Source: Verrucomicrobiales bacterium (lineage in GTDB: Bacteria > Verrucomicrobiota > Verrucomicrobiia > Verrucomicrobiales > DEV007). Taken from it: 15,781 bases of DNA. Numbering within the stretch: the stretch's first letter is position 1; the number at the start of each line of letters is the position of its first letter. Shown one piece after another: positions 7,875 through 14,264 of this stretch. The position numbers and the translations under genes are program-made. Under the pieces are notes generated by a model. That model saw only the letters and a program-made list of their open reading frames with translations, made no database searches and was not told the DNA's origin. The stretch lies in the NCBI GenBank assembly GCA_007123695.1, contig SLGN01000539.1:1-15781 (forward strand), in the 5' to 3' direction.

Positions 7875-9194
7875 ATGAAAGAGCAACTGCACAAACTCGA
7901 CCAACTGAGCCGCCGCCAATTCGTGGCGCGTGCCGCCAAGACCGCCCTCGGCGTCAGCATCCTGCCCCTCGGCGCAGCACGCACCGCCAAAGCCGCCGGT
8001 GGCGGAAAGGCGGAGCACTGCATCTTCTTCTACATGTCCGGCGGCATGACGCACATGGAGACCTTCGATCCCAAGCCCGGCACCGAGACCGGCGGCAAGA
8101 CCAAAGGAATCTCCACCGGCGTCGCCGGTGTCGAACTCGCCGAGTTCATGCCCGAGCTGGCGAAGCGCTTCAAGGACATCGCCATCGTCCGCTCGATGAC
8201 GCAGAAGACCGGCGACCACCGCGGCGGCTCCTACTGGATGCGGACGAGCTACGAGCCCCGCGCCACCATCATCCACCCCTCGATGGGCCCCTGGGCGCAG
8301 CGGCTGCAGGGCAAGATGCACGACACCCTCCCCGACTCCGTCGTCATCGGCGGCGGCGGCGAACACCCCGGCGCCGGCTTCTTCGGTCCGGCCCTCGCGC
8401 CGCTCCCCATCGGCGATCCCGACCGGGGCGTGCAGAACGCCCGCCCCTACAGCGGGGTCACCGACGATCTCTTCAAGAAGCGCTACGATCTCATGGAGAC
8501 CTTCGACGACGCCTTCCGCCGCAAGTTCAAGAACGACGAAGTCTCCGCCTACACGCAGTTCTACGAAGAGACCCTCAAGCTCATGAACAGCAAGGATCTC
8601 GAGACCTTCGACCTCGCCAAGGAGCCCGACTACGAGAAGAAGGTGCAGCGCTACGGCAACACCCGCGTCGGCAAGGGCGCCATGCTCGCGAAGCGCCTCG
8701 TCACCTCCGGCGTCCGCTTCGTCGAGGTCGTCTCGGGCGGCTGGGACATGCACAACGACCTCTGGGGCTCGATCCCGATGACCGGCGGCCAGCTCGACCA
8801 GGCTCTCGCCTCCCTCATCGACGACCTCAAGGCCGACGGTCTCTTCGAAAAGACCATCATCGCGGTCGGCACCGAGTTCGGGCGCACCCCGATCATCAAC
8901 GCCAACGGCGGTCGCGACCACCACCCGCGCGTCTTCTCGACCATGTTCGCCGGCGGCGGCATCGTCGGCGGCCAGGTCTACGGCGCCTCCGACGCTAAGG
9001 GCATCGCCGTCGCCGAGAACCCCGTCGAGGCGAAGGACTTCAACGCCACCATTGCCCACGCGATGGGTCTCGACCTCAATCAAGTCGTCTACTCGCCCTC
9101 GGGCCGTCCCTTCCTCGTGGCCGGCCACACCCGCGACCCCCAGACCGACGAGATCATCACCGAGGGGCACCCCATCATGCCTCTTTTCTCCTGA
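7875..9194 (+). CDS. DUF1501 protein, Tat-exported (alkaline phosphatase/sulfatase-like fold)
   Basis: The protein has 439 residues. LSRRQFVARAAKTALG (11-26) is a twin-arginine signal followed by a hydrophobic stretch and AKA/A cleavage near residue 41, so it is probably exported folded. MSGGMTHMETFDPKPG (54-69) is the N-terminal DUF1501 signature. A later EFGRTP motif followed by GGRDHHP matches the family's C-terminal metal-site region. DUF1501 proteins belong to the alkaline-phosphatase-like superfamily but have no proven substrate. ATG 7875 is preferred over the in-frame ATG 7830 because the Tat signal should lie near the N-terminus. Pairing with a DUF1549/DUF1553 gene just upstream is the standard arrangement in Planctomycetes and Verrucomicrobia and implies a joint role. 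A strong terminator follows. Confidence 0.9.
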   Translation: MKEQLHKLDQLSRRQFVARAAKTALGVSILPLGAARTAKAAGGGKAEHCIFFYMSGGMTHMETFDPKPGTETGGKTKGISTGVAGVELAEFMPELAKRFKDIAIVRSMTQKTGDHRGGSYWMRTSYEPRATIIHPSMGPWAQRLQGKMHDTLPDSVVIGGGGEHPGAGFFGPALAPLPIGDPDRGVQNARPYSGVTDDLFKKRYDLMETFDDAFRRKFKNDEVSAYTQFYEETLKLMNSKDLETFDLAKEPDYEKKVQRYGNTRVGKGAMLAKRLVTSGVRFVEVVSGGWDMHNDLWGSIPMTGGQLDQALASLIDDLKADGLFEKTIIAVGTEFGRTPIINANGGRDHHPRVFSTMFAGGGIVGGQVYGASDAKGIAVAENPVEAKDFNATIAHAMGLDLNQVVYSPSGRPFLVAGHTRDPQTDEIITEGHPIMPLFS

Positions 9195-9247
9195 GTCCGG
9201 TAGGGGAGTCGCGCTCCTTGGACCTGCAAGGCGCCGCATCCGTCGTG

Positions 9248-9280
9248 GAGGGCCCGGGGCAACCCGGGCCCTCTTCTTTG
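9248..9280 (+). terminator. Rho-independent terminator of the sigma/FecR/DUF1549/DUF1501 operon
   Basis: A perfect 11-base GC-rich stem (arms 9248-9258 and 9263-9273, GAGGGCCCGGG paired with CCCGGGCCCTC) closes on a GCAA tetraloop of the stable GNRA type. TTCTTTGGTT follows on the plus strand. It begins 53 bases after the DUF1501 stop. On the minus strand it has no following T-run, so it mainly serves the rightward operon. Confidence 0.85.
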
Positions 9281-9365
9281 GTTCGATTTCTTCGGTTTCC
9301 TGATGATGAGGAAGTCCGCCGGAGTCGGACCGAAGCCGGAAGCGCCGCCCCCCAGCATCGGAAAT

Positions 9366-10382
9366 TCACGAGGGGCGCTTCAGGCAGATGAAGAAGGTGC
9401 TGCCGTTGCCGAGGCTGCTCCGCAGACCGATTTCCCCGTCGCACCTCGCCACCGCCCATTTCGCGATCGCCAAGCCGAGCCCGCTGCCGCCGTCCGATCG
9501 GGAGCGCCCCCGGTCGGTGCGGTAGAAGCGCTCGAAAATGCGTGCCTGGTGCTCACGAGCGATGCCTGGTCCGTCGTCCGAGACCTCGAGGGTCACGGCG
9601 AGGTCCGACGTCCTCGCCGCAGCCCGTACCCGAGAGCCGGGAGGACTGTGGCGGATTGCGTTCTGGAGGAGATTGACAAGGGCGAGCCGCAGCATTTCGG
9701 GTTCCGCCAGAACCGTCGTGCCCTCCTCGCATTCGGTCTCGAGAGTCTGCTTCTTTTCCTCGGCGAGAATCCGCAGCAGCGCCGTGGTCTCCTCGAGGAG
9801 TTCGGCCACCCGGACGGGCCGTAGCTCCCGGGGCGGAGCCAACTCGCCCCGGCTCAGCATCAGCAGGTCTTCGACGAGCCGCGACATCCGCGAGGTTTCC
9901 TCGAGCATCGCCCCGACGCAATCGCGGAGCTTGGCCACGTCCGGCGGGCGCTTCGAGAGCGCCACCTCGCCCATCGAGCGCAGAGCGGTCAGAGGAGTGC
10001 GCAGTTCGTGGGAGGCGTCCGAGGCGAAGCGGCGTGTCTCCTCGAGCGATTCCTCGAGCCGCGCCGACAGATTGTTGAAGGCATCGGCAAGCTGTCCCAG
10101 CTCGTCTTCGGGATCGACGACGGGGAGGCGGGGGCGGCTGCGGTCCCACGAGCAGGCCAGCGCCCGTTCTGCGAGAAACCTCAGTGGCGCAAGGATCCAG
10201 CGTGCGCAGGACACGGATGCCGTCGCCAGCATCGCGGCGGCGATGGCGGCGCAACCGAGGATGCGCCCGGTCCCCAGATCCGTCACGACTCCGAGAATCA
10301 TGGCGAAGACCGCGCCCGAGAGGATGCCGGTGGCGACGGCGAGCCGCACGCGCACGGTGAGAAGCTCGCTCCGTTCCTTCAT
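9366..10382 (-). CDS. Two-component sensor histidine kinase with a minimal sensor region
   Basis: The protein has 338 residues, short for the class. Two hydrophobic segments (about 13-34 and 40-60) lie almost back to back, leaving only a few residues outside the membrane. A HAMP-like linker (about 61-113) follows. The H box is SDASHELRTP (121-130) with phospho-accepting H125. The catalytic domain has the N box NLLQNAIRHS (237-246, N241), the G1 box DDGPG (269-273) and the G2 box GSGLGL (299-304), so it should be active. Without a periplasmic domain it presumably senses within or at the membrane. ATG 10382 lies 3 bases after the response-regulator stop, so the two are co-transcribed and probably translationally coupled. 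Confidence 0.92.
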   Translation of the reverse strand: MKERSELLTVRVRLAVATGILSGAVFAMILGVVTDLGTGRILGCAAIAAAMLATASVSCARWILAPLRFLAERALACSWDRSRPRLPVVDPEDELGQLADAFNNLSARLEESLEETRRFASDASHELRTPLTALRSMGEVALSKRPPDVAKLRDCVGAMLEETSRMSRLVEDLLMLSRGELAPPRELRPVRVAELLEETTALLRILAEEKKQTLETECEEGTTVLAEPEMLRLALVNLLQNAIRHSPPGSRVRAAARTSDLAVTLEVSDDGPGIAREHQARIFERFYRTDRGRSRSDGGSGLGLAIAKWAVARCDGEIGLRSSLGNGSTFFICLKRPS

Positions 10383-10385
10383 GGC

Positions 10386-11072
10386 TTATGGGTCGCCGCC
10401 GAGTTGAAAGCCAAGACCGCGGATGGTGTGGAGGATGCGTTCCCGTCCCGACTCCTCCAGCTTGCGCCGGATGCGGCCAATGTGGACATCGACGACGTTG
10501 TCGATGGGAGTGGCCCGGTTCGTCTCCCGCCATACCTCGCTGACGAGTTCCTCGCGCGAGACGACCTCGCCCGCGCTCTTCGCGAGCTTCGCGAGAAGGT
10601 CGAACTCGAGCTGGGTCAGTTGGAGTTCTCCGCCCGCCACGGTGGCGACGCGGTCGAGCAGGTCGATTCGCAAAGGCCCGACCTGCACTCGCAGGGAATC
10701 GCCGGCAGGACGTGTCGGCCGCAGCAGCCGCTTGAGCCGGGCGAGCAGTTCGGGAAAGGCGAATGGCTTCGCGAGGTAGTCGTCGGCGCCCGTTTCGAAA
10801 CCTTCGACCCGGTCCTCGACCTCCCCCATCGCGGTGAGCAGGACCACGGGCAGGGCGCAGCCTTCGCGGCGGAGCCTGGCGAGCAGCTCGAGACCGTCGC
10901 AGTCGGGGAGCATCCGGTCGAGGATCAGGGCATCGACTTTCCCGGTGGCGAGCTTGGCGAGGCATTCTTCCCCCGATGCGCAGATCACGGCGGGAAAGCC
11001 GGCGTCGGCAAGGCCGTCGCCCAGCGCGGCGGCCGTCGCCGCGTCGTCCTCGACTACAAGAATCGCACCCAT
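10386..11072 (-). CDS. OmpR/PhoB-family response regulator
   Basis: The protein has 228 residues, normal for the family. The receiver domain (1-118) has the acidic pair E8-D9-D10, phospho-acceptor D52 in ALILDRMLP, conserved T80 and K102 in AKPF. The C-terminal winged helix (about 127-224) includes LTQLEFDLLAKLAKSAGEVVS, DNVVDVHIGRIRRKL and the final hairpin IRGLGFQL. It is the partner of the kinase that follows 3 bases later. ATG 11072 has an AGGA box 7 bases upstream, one of the few Shine-Dalgarno sequences in the window. The gene is divergent from an outer-membrane barrel gene, and the shared intergenic region holds a tandem 11-base repeat typical of OmpR-family binding sites. Confidence 0.94.
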   Translation of the reverse strand: MGAILVVEDDAATAAALGDGLADAGFPAVICASGEECLAKLATGKVDALILDRMLPDCDGLELLARLRREGCALPVVLLTAMGEVEDRVEGFETGADDYLAKPFAFPELLARLKRLLRPTRPAGDSLRVQVGPLRIDLLDRVATVAGGELQLTQLEFDLLAKLAKSAGEVVSREELVSEVWRETNRATPIDNVVDVHIGRIRRKLEESGRERILHTIRGLGFQLGGDP

Positions 11073-11144
11073 TGACGAATCCTAACCGTCGCCGCAGTCG
11101 GAAAGCAAGCGCCGGAATCGGTGGTGCGGATCCCAGTGACAACC

Positions 11145-11166
11145 TTGAAGAAAAGTTCAGGAAACG
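11145..11166 (+). promoter_or_regulatory. Tandem 11-base direct repeat, candidate binding site for the response regulator
   Basis: TTGAAGAAAAG (11145-11155) is followed at once by TTCAGGAAACG (11156-11166), with 8 of 11 positions identical. OmpR/PhoB-family dimers bind head-to-tail to half-sites repeated every 11 bases, which is exactly this layout. The site ends 4 bases before a possible -35 box of the barrel gene, the place expected for an activator. Binding itself is inferred. Confidence 0.45.
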
Positions 11167-11170
11167 GTCC

Positions 11171-11200
11171 TTGTCGCCTTCTTGGCGGGGCGCATACTCA
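11171..11200 (+). promoter_or_regulatory. Weak candidate promoter of the outer-membrane protein gene
   Basis: TTGTCG (11171-11176), an 18-base spacer and TACTCA (11195-11200) make a poor promoter, as expected for one that needs an activator. Transcription near 11207 would leave a leader of about 31 bases containing an AGGA Shine-Dalgarno at 11228-11231, 6 bases before ATG 11238. Confidence 0.35.
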
Positions 11201-11237
11201 GCTCGCCATGAAGGCACGAACTGAAACAGGACCAAAA

Positions 11238-12071
11238 ATGAAAACAACGACCACTCTCATGATTCGTGCGGCCCTTTTCGCCGCGTTTTTCGTTCCGACC
11301 ACGACCGCCTTCGCGGTCCGCCCCTTTGTCACCGACGACGCCCGCATCATCGACTACGGGCAGTTGGAGGTCGAGCATTGGCTCGAGTTCGGCAGAAGGC
11401 CCGGCGACACCATGTATGCCTACAACTTCATGGGCGGTGCCAGCTTCACGGACTGGTTCGAGCTCATCGTCGGCACCGGCGTCGGCGTCGATACCGAGGA
11501 CGGACGGCGGCTTTCCATCATCAATCCGGTGATCCAGCCGAAGATCCTTTTCCTCAAGGCCGAGGAGGACGGTCGCCCCGGCCTCGCCGCCGCCACCGGG
11601 GTTCTGCTGCCCTACGGCAAAGGCTCGCTCAACGACCGCGGCTGGGGCGGGTACGGACTTCTCCTCGCCACCACCCGCCTCTTCGACGACTGGCTGCTGC
11701 TGCACCTCAACCTCGGCGCCACCTACACCGACGACCTGGGCTTTGGCGCCGACTGGCGTCCCTACTGGGGCTTCGGCTTCGACCTCGGATTGCTGCGCGA
11801 GGACTTCCGCTTGATCGGCGAAGTCTATTCCGGCGATCCCCTCGACCTCGAGAAGCCCCGCTGGTCAACCCAAGCCGGCTTCCGCTGGCTCAAGAGCGAC
11901 TACGTGAACTGGGATCTCACCTTCGGAATGCAGCCCCACCTCGAGGACCATCGGAGGGCCGGCGGTCACGAATACTGGGCCCAGATCGGCCTGCGCCTGC
12001 TCTTCGACGTCTTCACCCGCGACGGGAAGCCGGGCGACTGGACCGGTGCGGATGGCATGTTCCCCCGCTGA
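11238..12071 (+). CDS. Outer-membrane beta-barrel protein (Phenol_MetA_deg-like)
   Basis: The protein has 277 residues. Residues 1-26 (MKTTTTLMIRAALFAAFFVP, then TTTAFA) form a Sec signal peptide. The mature N-terminus VRPFVTDDARIIDYGQLEVE matches the start of PF13557-like proteins, often annotated as 'MetA-pathway of phenol degradation' or simply 'transporter'. The rest is an alternation of aromatic and glycine-rich strands (for example YWGFGFDLGLL and WDLTFGMQPHL) ending near a W/F-rich C-terminus, consistent with a barrel. The cargo is unknown. ATG 11238 is chosen because the signal peptide begins there and AGGA lies 6 bases upstream; in-frame starts at 11121 and 11208 would place a charged extension before the signal. 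It is divergent from the two-component genes, whose regulator probably controls it. Confidence 0.8.
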   Translation: MKTTTTLMIRAALFAAFFVPTTTAFAVRPFVTDDARIIDYGQLEVEHWLEFGRRPGDTMYAYNFMGGASFTDWFELIVGTGVGVDTEDGRRLSIINPVIQPKILFLKAEEDGRPGLAAATGVLLPYGKGSLNDRGWGGYGLLLATTRLFDDWLLLHLNLGATYTDDLGFGADWRPYWGFGFDLGLLREDFRLIGEVYSGDPLDLEKPRWSTQAGFRWLKSDYVNWDLTFGMQPHLEDHRRAGGHEYWAQIGLRLLFDVFTRDGKPGDWTGADGMFPR

Positions 12072-12098
12072 CTCCGGGGACGCAAGAAAGTTGGCCGG

Positions 12099-12122
12099 GG
12101 CCTGCCGGAGAGACGGCAGGCC
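12099..12122. terminator. Hairpin between convergent genes, probable bidirectional terminator
   Basis: GGCCTGCCG, a 6-base loop GAGAGA and CGGCAGGCC form a perfect 9-base stem between the stops at 12071 and 12137. The flanking T content is modest on both strands (TTGG on the plus side, AACTTTCTTG further out on the minus side), so termination strength is uncertain. Confidence 0.5.
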
Positions 12123-12136
12123 TTGGCTGAAAGACG

Positions 12137-12841
12137 TCATCGCCTCCGCCCCGATGCCGTCCCCGCCACCTCTTCGGGCACTTCGAAGACCCGCGCGGGG
12201 GAGCAAGCCCAGCGGCGCACGCGGGCACCGGGCGGGGCATCGTAGCGGCCGCCGCCGGCCCAGGGAGAAAAGGCGGGGAGGATGAGTTCCCGCCCGGCAT
12301 CCTCGCCGCCTCCACCGACTTCGACGAGAGCGGGGAGGCGCAAGGAGGTCCCGGCTCCGTCGGCCATGCGGACCGAGGGGTGGAGATGCCCCCTCACGCG
12401 CGTGGCACCGGGAGCGGACGCCGCCTCGGAGGGGGGCAGGTGCCCGTGTTCGAAGACGAAGCCACCCGTGGCGAAGGAGGGCACCCAGGCGAGGCGGCGG
12501 CGCACCTCGCCCCTGTCGTGGTTGCCCTCGACGAGCACGACGCGTTCGCAGAGTTCCGCCACCGTGGCGAGCCAGGCAACCGCTTCCGACAGCGCCGCCG
12601 CGCCGTCGACGACGTCGCCGACGAGAACGAGGGTCTCGGGACGGTGCGCCCCGACGAGCCGGGCGAGCCGTTCCGCCACGGTTCCCATGCCCCACATCGG
12701 CCAGAGCGCGCCCTCGCGCCGGCGGTTCGATTCGAAGCCGAAATGGAGATCCGCCACCGCGAGCCAGCTCTGCCGCCGATGGAAGAGGGCGAGATGGCCG
12801 TCGAGGAGCAGGTCGGGGGCGATTTCGAGGCAAGCGGACAT
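12137..12841 (-). CDS. PdeM/ICC-like calcineurin-type metallophosphoesterase (COG1407 type)
   Basis: The protein has 234 residues and holds the ordered metal-binding motifs of the superfamily: VADLHFGFE (29-37, D31 and H33), LVGDVVD (73-79, D76), VEGNHDRG (104-111, N107 and H108), FEHGH (130-134) and GHLHPSV (151-157). The DLHFGFE and GHLHP forms fit the COG1407 group, which includes the ligase-associated endonuclease PdeM. No lhr helicase, exonuclease or ligase neighbour is present here, so I do not assign pdeM. It should cleave a phosphodiester in a cytoplasmic nucleic acid or nucleotide using two metal ions. ATG 12841 is the only sensible start, as the fold begins there. It lies 29 bases after the M20 peptidase stop and is probably co-transcribed with it. 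Confidence 0.82.
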   Translation of the reverse strand: MSACLEIAPDLLLDGHLALFHRRQSWLAVADLHFGFESNRRREGALWPMWGMGTVAERLARLVGAHRPETLVLVGDVVDGAAALSEAVAWLATVAELCERVVLVEGNHDRGEVRRRLAWVPSFATGGFVFEHGHLPPSEAASAPGATRVRGHLHPSVRMADGAGTSLRLPALVEVGGGGEDAGRELILPAFSPWAGGGRYDAPPGARVRRWACSPARVFEVPEEVAGTASGRRR

Positions 12842-12861
12842 CGGTTCGGGGCGGTTCGGGG
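12842..12861. repeat. Two tandem copies of a 10-base unit
   Basis: CGGTTCGGGG occurs twice in a row and a partial copy (CGGTC) follows. It fills most of the gap between the peptidase stop and the phosphoesterase start. It could alter spacing by slippage; no function is evident. Confidence 0.5.
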
Positions 12862-12870
12862 CGGTCGGTC

Positions 12871-14013
12871 CTACTCGAAGCGCCGGAGGAACTCGCGGTA
12901 GAATCCTTCGGCCGCGACCACTTCGTCGGTTTCGACGTACTCCACCGCCGCGTGCGCCCGGTCGATGCTGCCGGGACCGAAGACGAGGCTGGGCACGCCT
13001 TGGCGCGAGAGCTTGCTCGCGTCGCTGCCGAAGGGCACTCCGGCGGGTGCGCCGTCGAGGCCCATTTCCCGCAGGATTTCCCCCGCGAGCCTGGCCGGGG
13101 GCGCGTCGGGCGGCGTGTCGAGCCCTTCGTCGGCGATCAGGGGCGGCTCCATCTCGGCATGCAGTCCGGGGTGCCGGGCCGCCAGATTTTCGAGAAGCCG
13201 TCCGTAGCGGGCGAGGACTTCCTCCGCCGCTTCGCCGGGGAGAAGGCGTCGGTCGATCTCGATGACGCACTCGTCGGGCACGAAGTTGACCTGCACGCCT
13301 CCGGAGATGAGCCCCACGTTGCAGGTGGCCGGTCCGACGAGGGGATGGACCCGGTCGGCGAGGGAGACGGCGTCGTCCTCGAGAGCGAGGACGACCCGGG
13401 CCATGTGGGCGATCGCGTTGACTCCGAGGTGCGGCTTGGAGCTGTGCGCCGCCCTTCCCCGCACCCGGATGCGCCATCGCAGCACCCCTTTGCCCGCGAC
13501 GACGACCCGCAGGCCGGTCGGTTCGGCGACGATGGCGGCATCGGCGACGAGCCCCCGGCAGAGCTCGAGGACGCCGCGGTAGGAATGCTCTTCGTCGACG
13601 GTCGCGGCCAGCCAGACTTCGCAGGGCGGCACGAAGCCCTCCTCCTTGAGCGAGGCGAAGGCGTGGAGCATCGCGGCGAGCCCTCCCTTGGTGTCGCAGG
13701 CGCCGCGCCCGTAGAGGCGGCCTCCCTCGACCACGGGATCGAAGGGCGGGATTTCCATTCCCTTCGTCGATACGGTGTCGGTGTGGGCCTCGAGGACGAT
13801 ACGCCGGGCCGGGTCGCGGCCGGGCAGGCGGGCGACGAGGTTGGGGCGCCCCGGCAAAACCTCGGTTTCCTGCGTGGCGATGCCGCGGCTGCGGCAGAAT
13901 TCGCGCAGGGAGGAGACAACCCCGGCTTCGGAGGCCCCGCCCTCGTAGGCGGGATTGACGCTGGGAATGGCGACGAGGTCGGCGAGGGTGGAAATGACGG
14001 GCGGTGTCGGCAT
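12871..14013 (-). CDS. M20-family metallopeptidase/deacylase (ArgE/DapE/CPG2 type)
   Basis: The protein has 380 residues, the usual length. The di-zinc site is complete: H77 and D79 in LEAHTDTVS, bridging D107 in YGRGACDTKGG, catalytic E141 and E142 in TVDEEHS, E164 in VAEPTG, and H354 in SIDRAHAAVEYV. A dimerisation (lid) domain lies at about 175-290. Family members remove an acyl or aminoacyl group from a small substrate such as N-acetylornithine or succinyl-diaminopimelate; the exact substrate is unclear. ATG 14013 is the right start because MPTPPVISTLADLVAIPSVNP is where homology should begin. The frame stays open upstream to 14142, but those extra 43 codons are mostly inside the inserted MITE and are not M20-like. 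No Shine-Dalgarno is seen. Confidence 0.9.
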   Translation of the reverse strand: MPTPPVISTLADLVAIPSVNPAYEGGASEAGVVSSLREFCRSRGIATQETEVLPGRPNLVARLPGRDPARRIVLEAHTDTVSTKGMEIPPFDPVVEGGRLYGRGACDTKGGLAAMLHAFASLKEEGFVPPCEVWLAATVDEEHSYRGVLELCRGLVADAAIVAEPTGLRVVVAGKGVLRWRIRVRGRAAHSSKPHLGVNAIAHMARVVLALEDDAVSLADRVHPLVGPATCNVGLISGGVQVNFVPDECVIEIDRRLLPGEAAEEVLARYGRLLENLAARHPGLHAEMEPPLIADEGLDTPPDAPPARLAGEILREMGLDGAPAGVPFGSDASKLSRQGVPSLVFGPGSIDRAHAAVEYVETDEVVAAEGFYREFLRRFE

Positions 14014-14034
14014 GGCCGGGAAGGGGGCGGGGCG

Positions 14035-14045
14035 GGCTCCTATGA
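14035..14045 (+). repeat. Left copy of the direct repeat flanking the MITE (second copy 14260-14270)
   Basis: GGCTCCTATGA occurs at both element borders, 225 bases apart. The central CTAT (14040-14043, 14265-14268) is the smallest target duplication that leaves symmetric ends; TCCTATGA (8 bases) is the largest that still leaves a symmetric GCCTGTTG end. Confidence 0.7.
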
Positions 14046-14073
14046 GCCTGTTGAAAAACCCCGGAACGGAAAA
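14044..14073 (+). repeat. Left terminal inverted repeat of the MITE-like element
   Basis: This is a 30-base arm whose first 20 bases are identical to the other end. Two mismatches (G versus A) fall at arm positions 21 and 26. Confidence 0.85.
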
Positions 14074-14234
14074 CTGCGAGCCATTATTTCGTCTGGCAAG
14101 GCGCGAGGAAGGAGTGGAGCGGGCTCCACGACTGAGGAGCAACGAAGCCAGTCGGGAAAAGGGCCGCAGCCCGAAGGGGCCGCTCCCATTGAGTCGGCGA
14201 AGCCGCTGACGTCAATGCTCCAAACCATCGAGGA

Positions 14235-14264
14235 TTTTTCGTTTCGGGGTTTTTCAACAGGCTC
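14235..14264 (-). repeat. Right terminal inverted repeat of the MITE-like element
   Basis: This arm is the reverse complement of the left arm with 28 of 30 matches. It ends directly before the DUF1501 stop codon at 14265-14267. Confidence 0.85.

Larger units (their letters stand above)
14044..14264. mobile_element. MITE-like non-autonomous transposable element (221 bases)
   Basis: The element starts with GAGCCTGTTGAAAAACCCCG and ends with its exact reverse complement. Beyond these 20 bases the match continues to 28 of 30. The flanks carry a direct repeat, CTAT directly outside the ends (14040-14043 and 14265-14268), extendable to GGCTCCTATGA if part of the inverted repeat is counted, so a duplication of 4 to 8 bases fits. 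The interior of about 160 bases has no convincing gene but folds strongly: GTGGAGC-GG-GCTCCAC (14114-14129) and a nested hairpin from CATTGA (14187) to TCAATG (14217). It must have been moved by a transposase encoded elsewhere. The ends resemble those of several DDE-type insertion sequences, but I cannot name the family. It separates the M20 gene from the DUF1501 gene. Confidence 0.82.

Noticed and set aside
7011..9239. A 742-codon minus-strand frame antisense to the DUF1549/DUF1553 and DUF1501 genes
   Set aside because: It is low-complexity Gly/Val/Glu/Ala/Leu sequence mirroring the codon bias of the sense genes, with no domain motif or plausible start signal.
11079..11108. Minus-strand promoter TTGCTT / TAGGAT for the response-regulator gene
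   Set aside because: Both boxes are weak and the implied transcript would start at the ATG itself, which conflicts with the AGGA Shine-Dalgarno overlapping the -10 box.
14044..14264. CRISPR-like or plain terminator reading of the inverted sequence near 14044-14264
   Set aside because: There is only one pair of arms, they are inverted rather than direct, and they are separated by about 160 bases and flanked by a target duplication, which fits a transposable element better.
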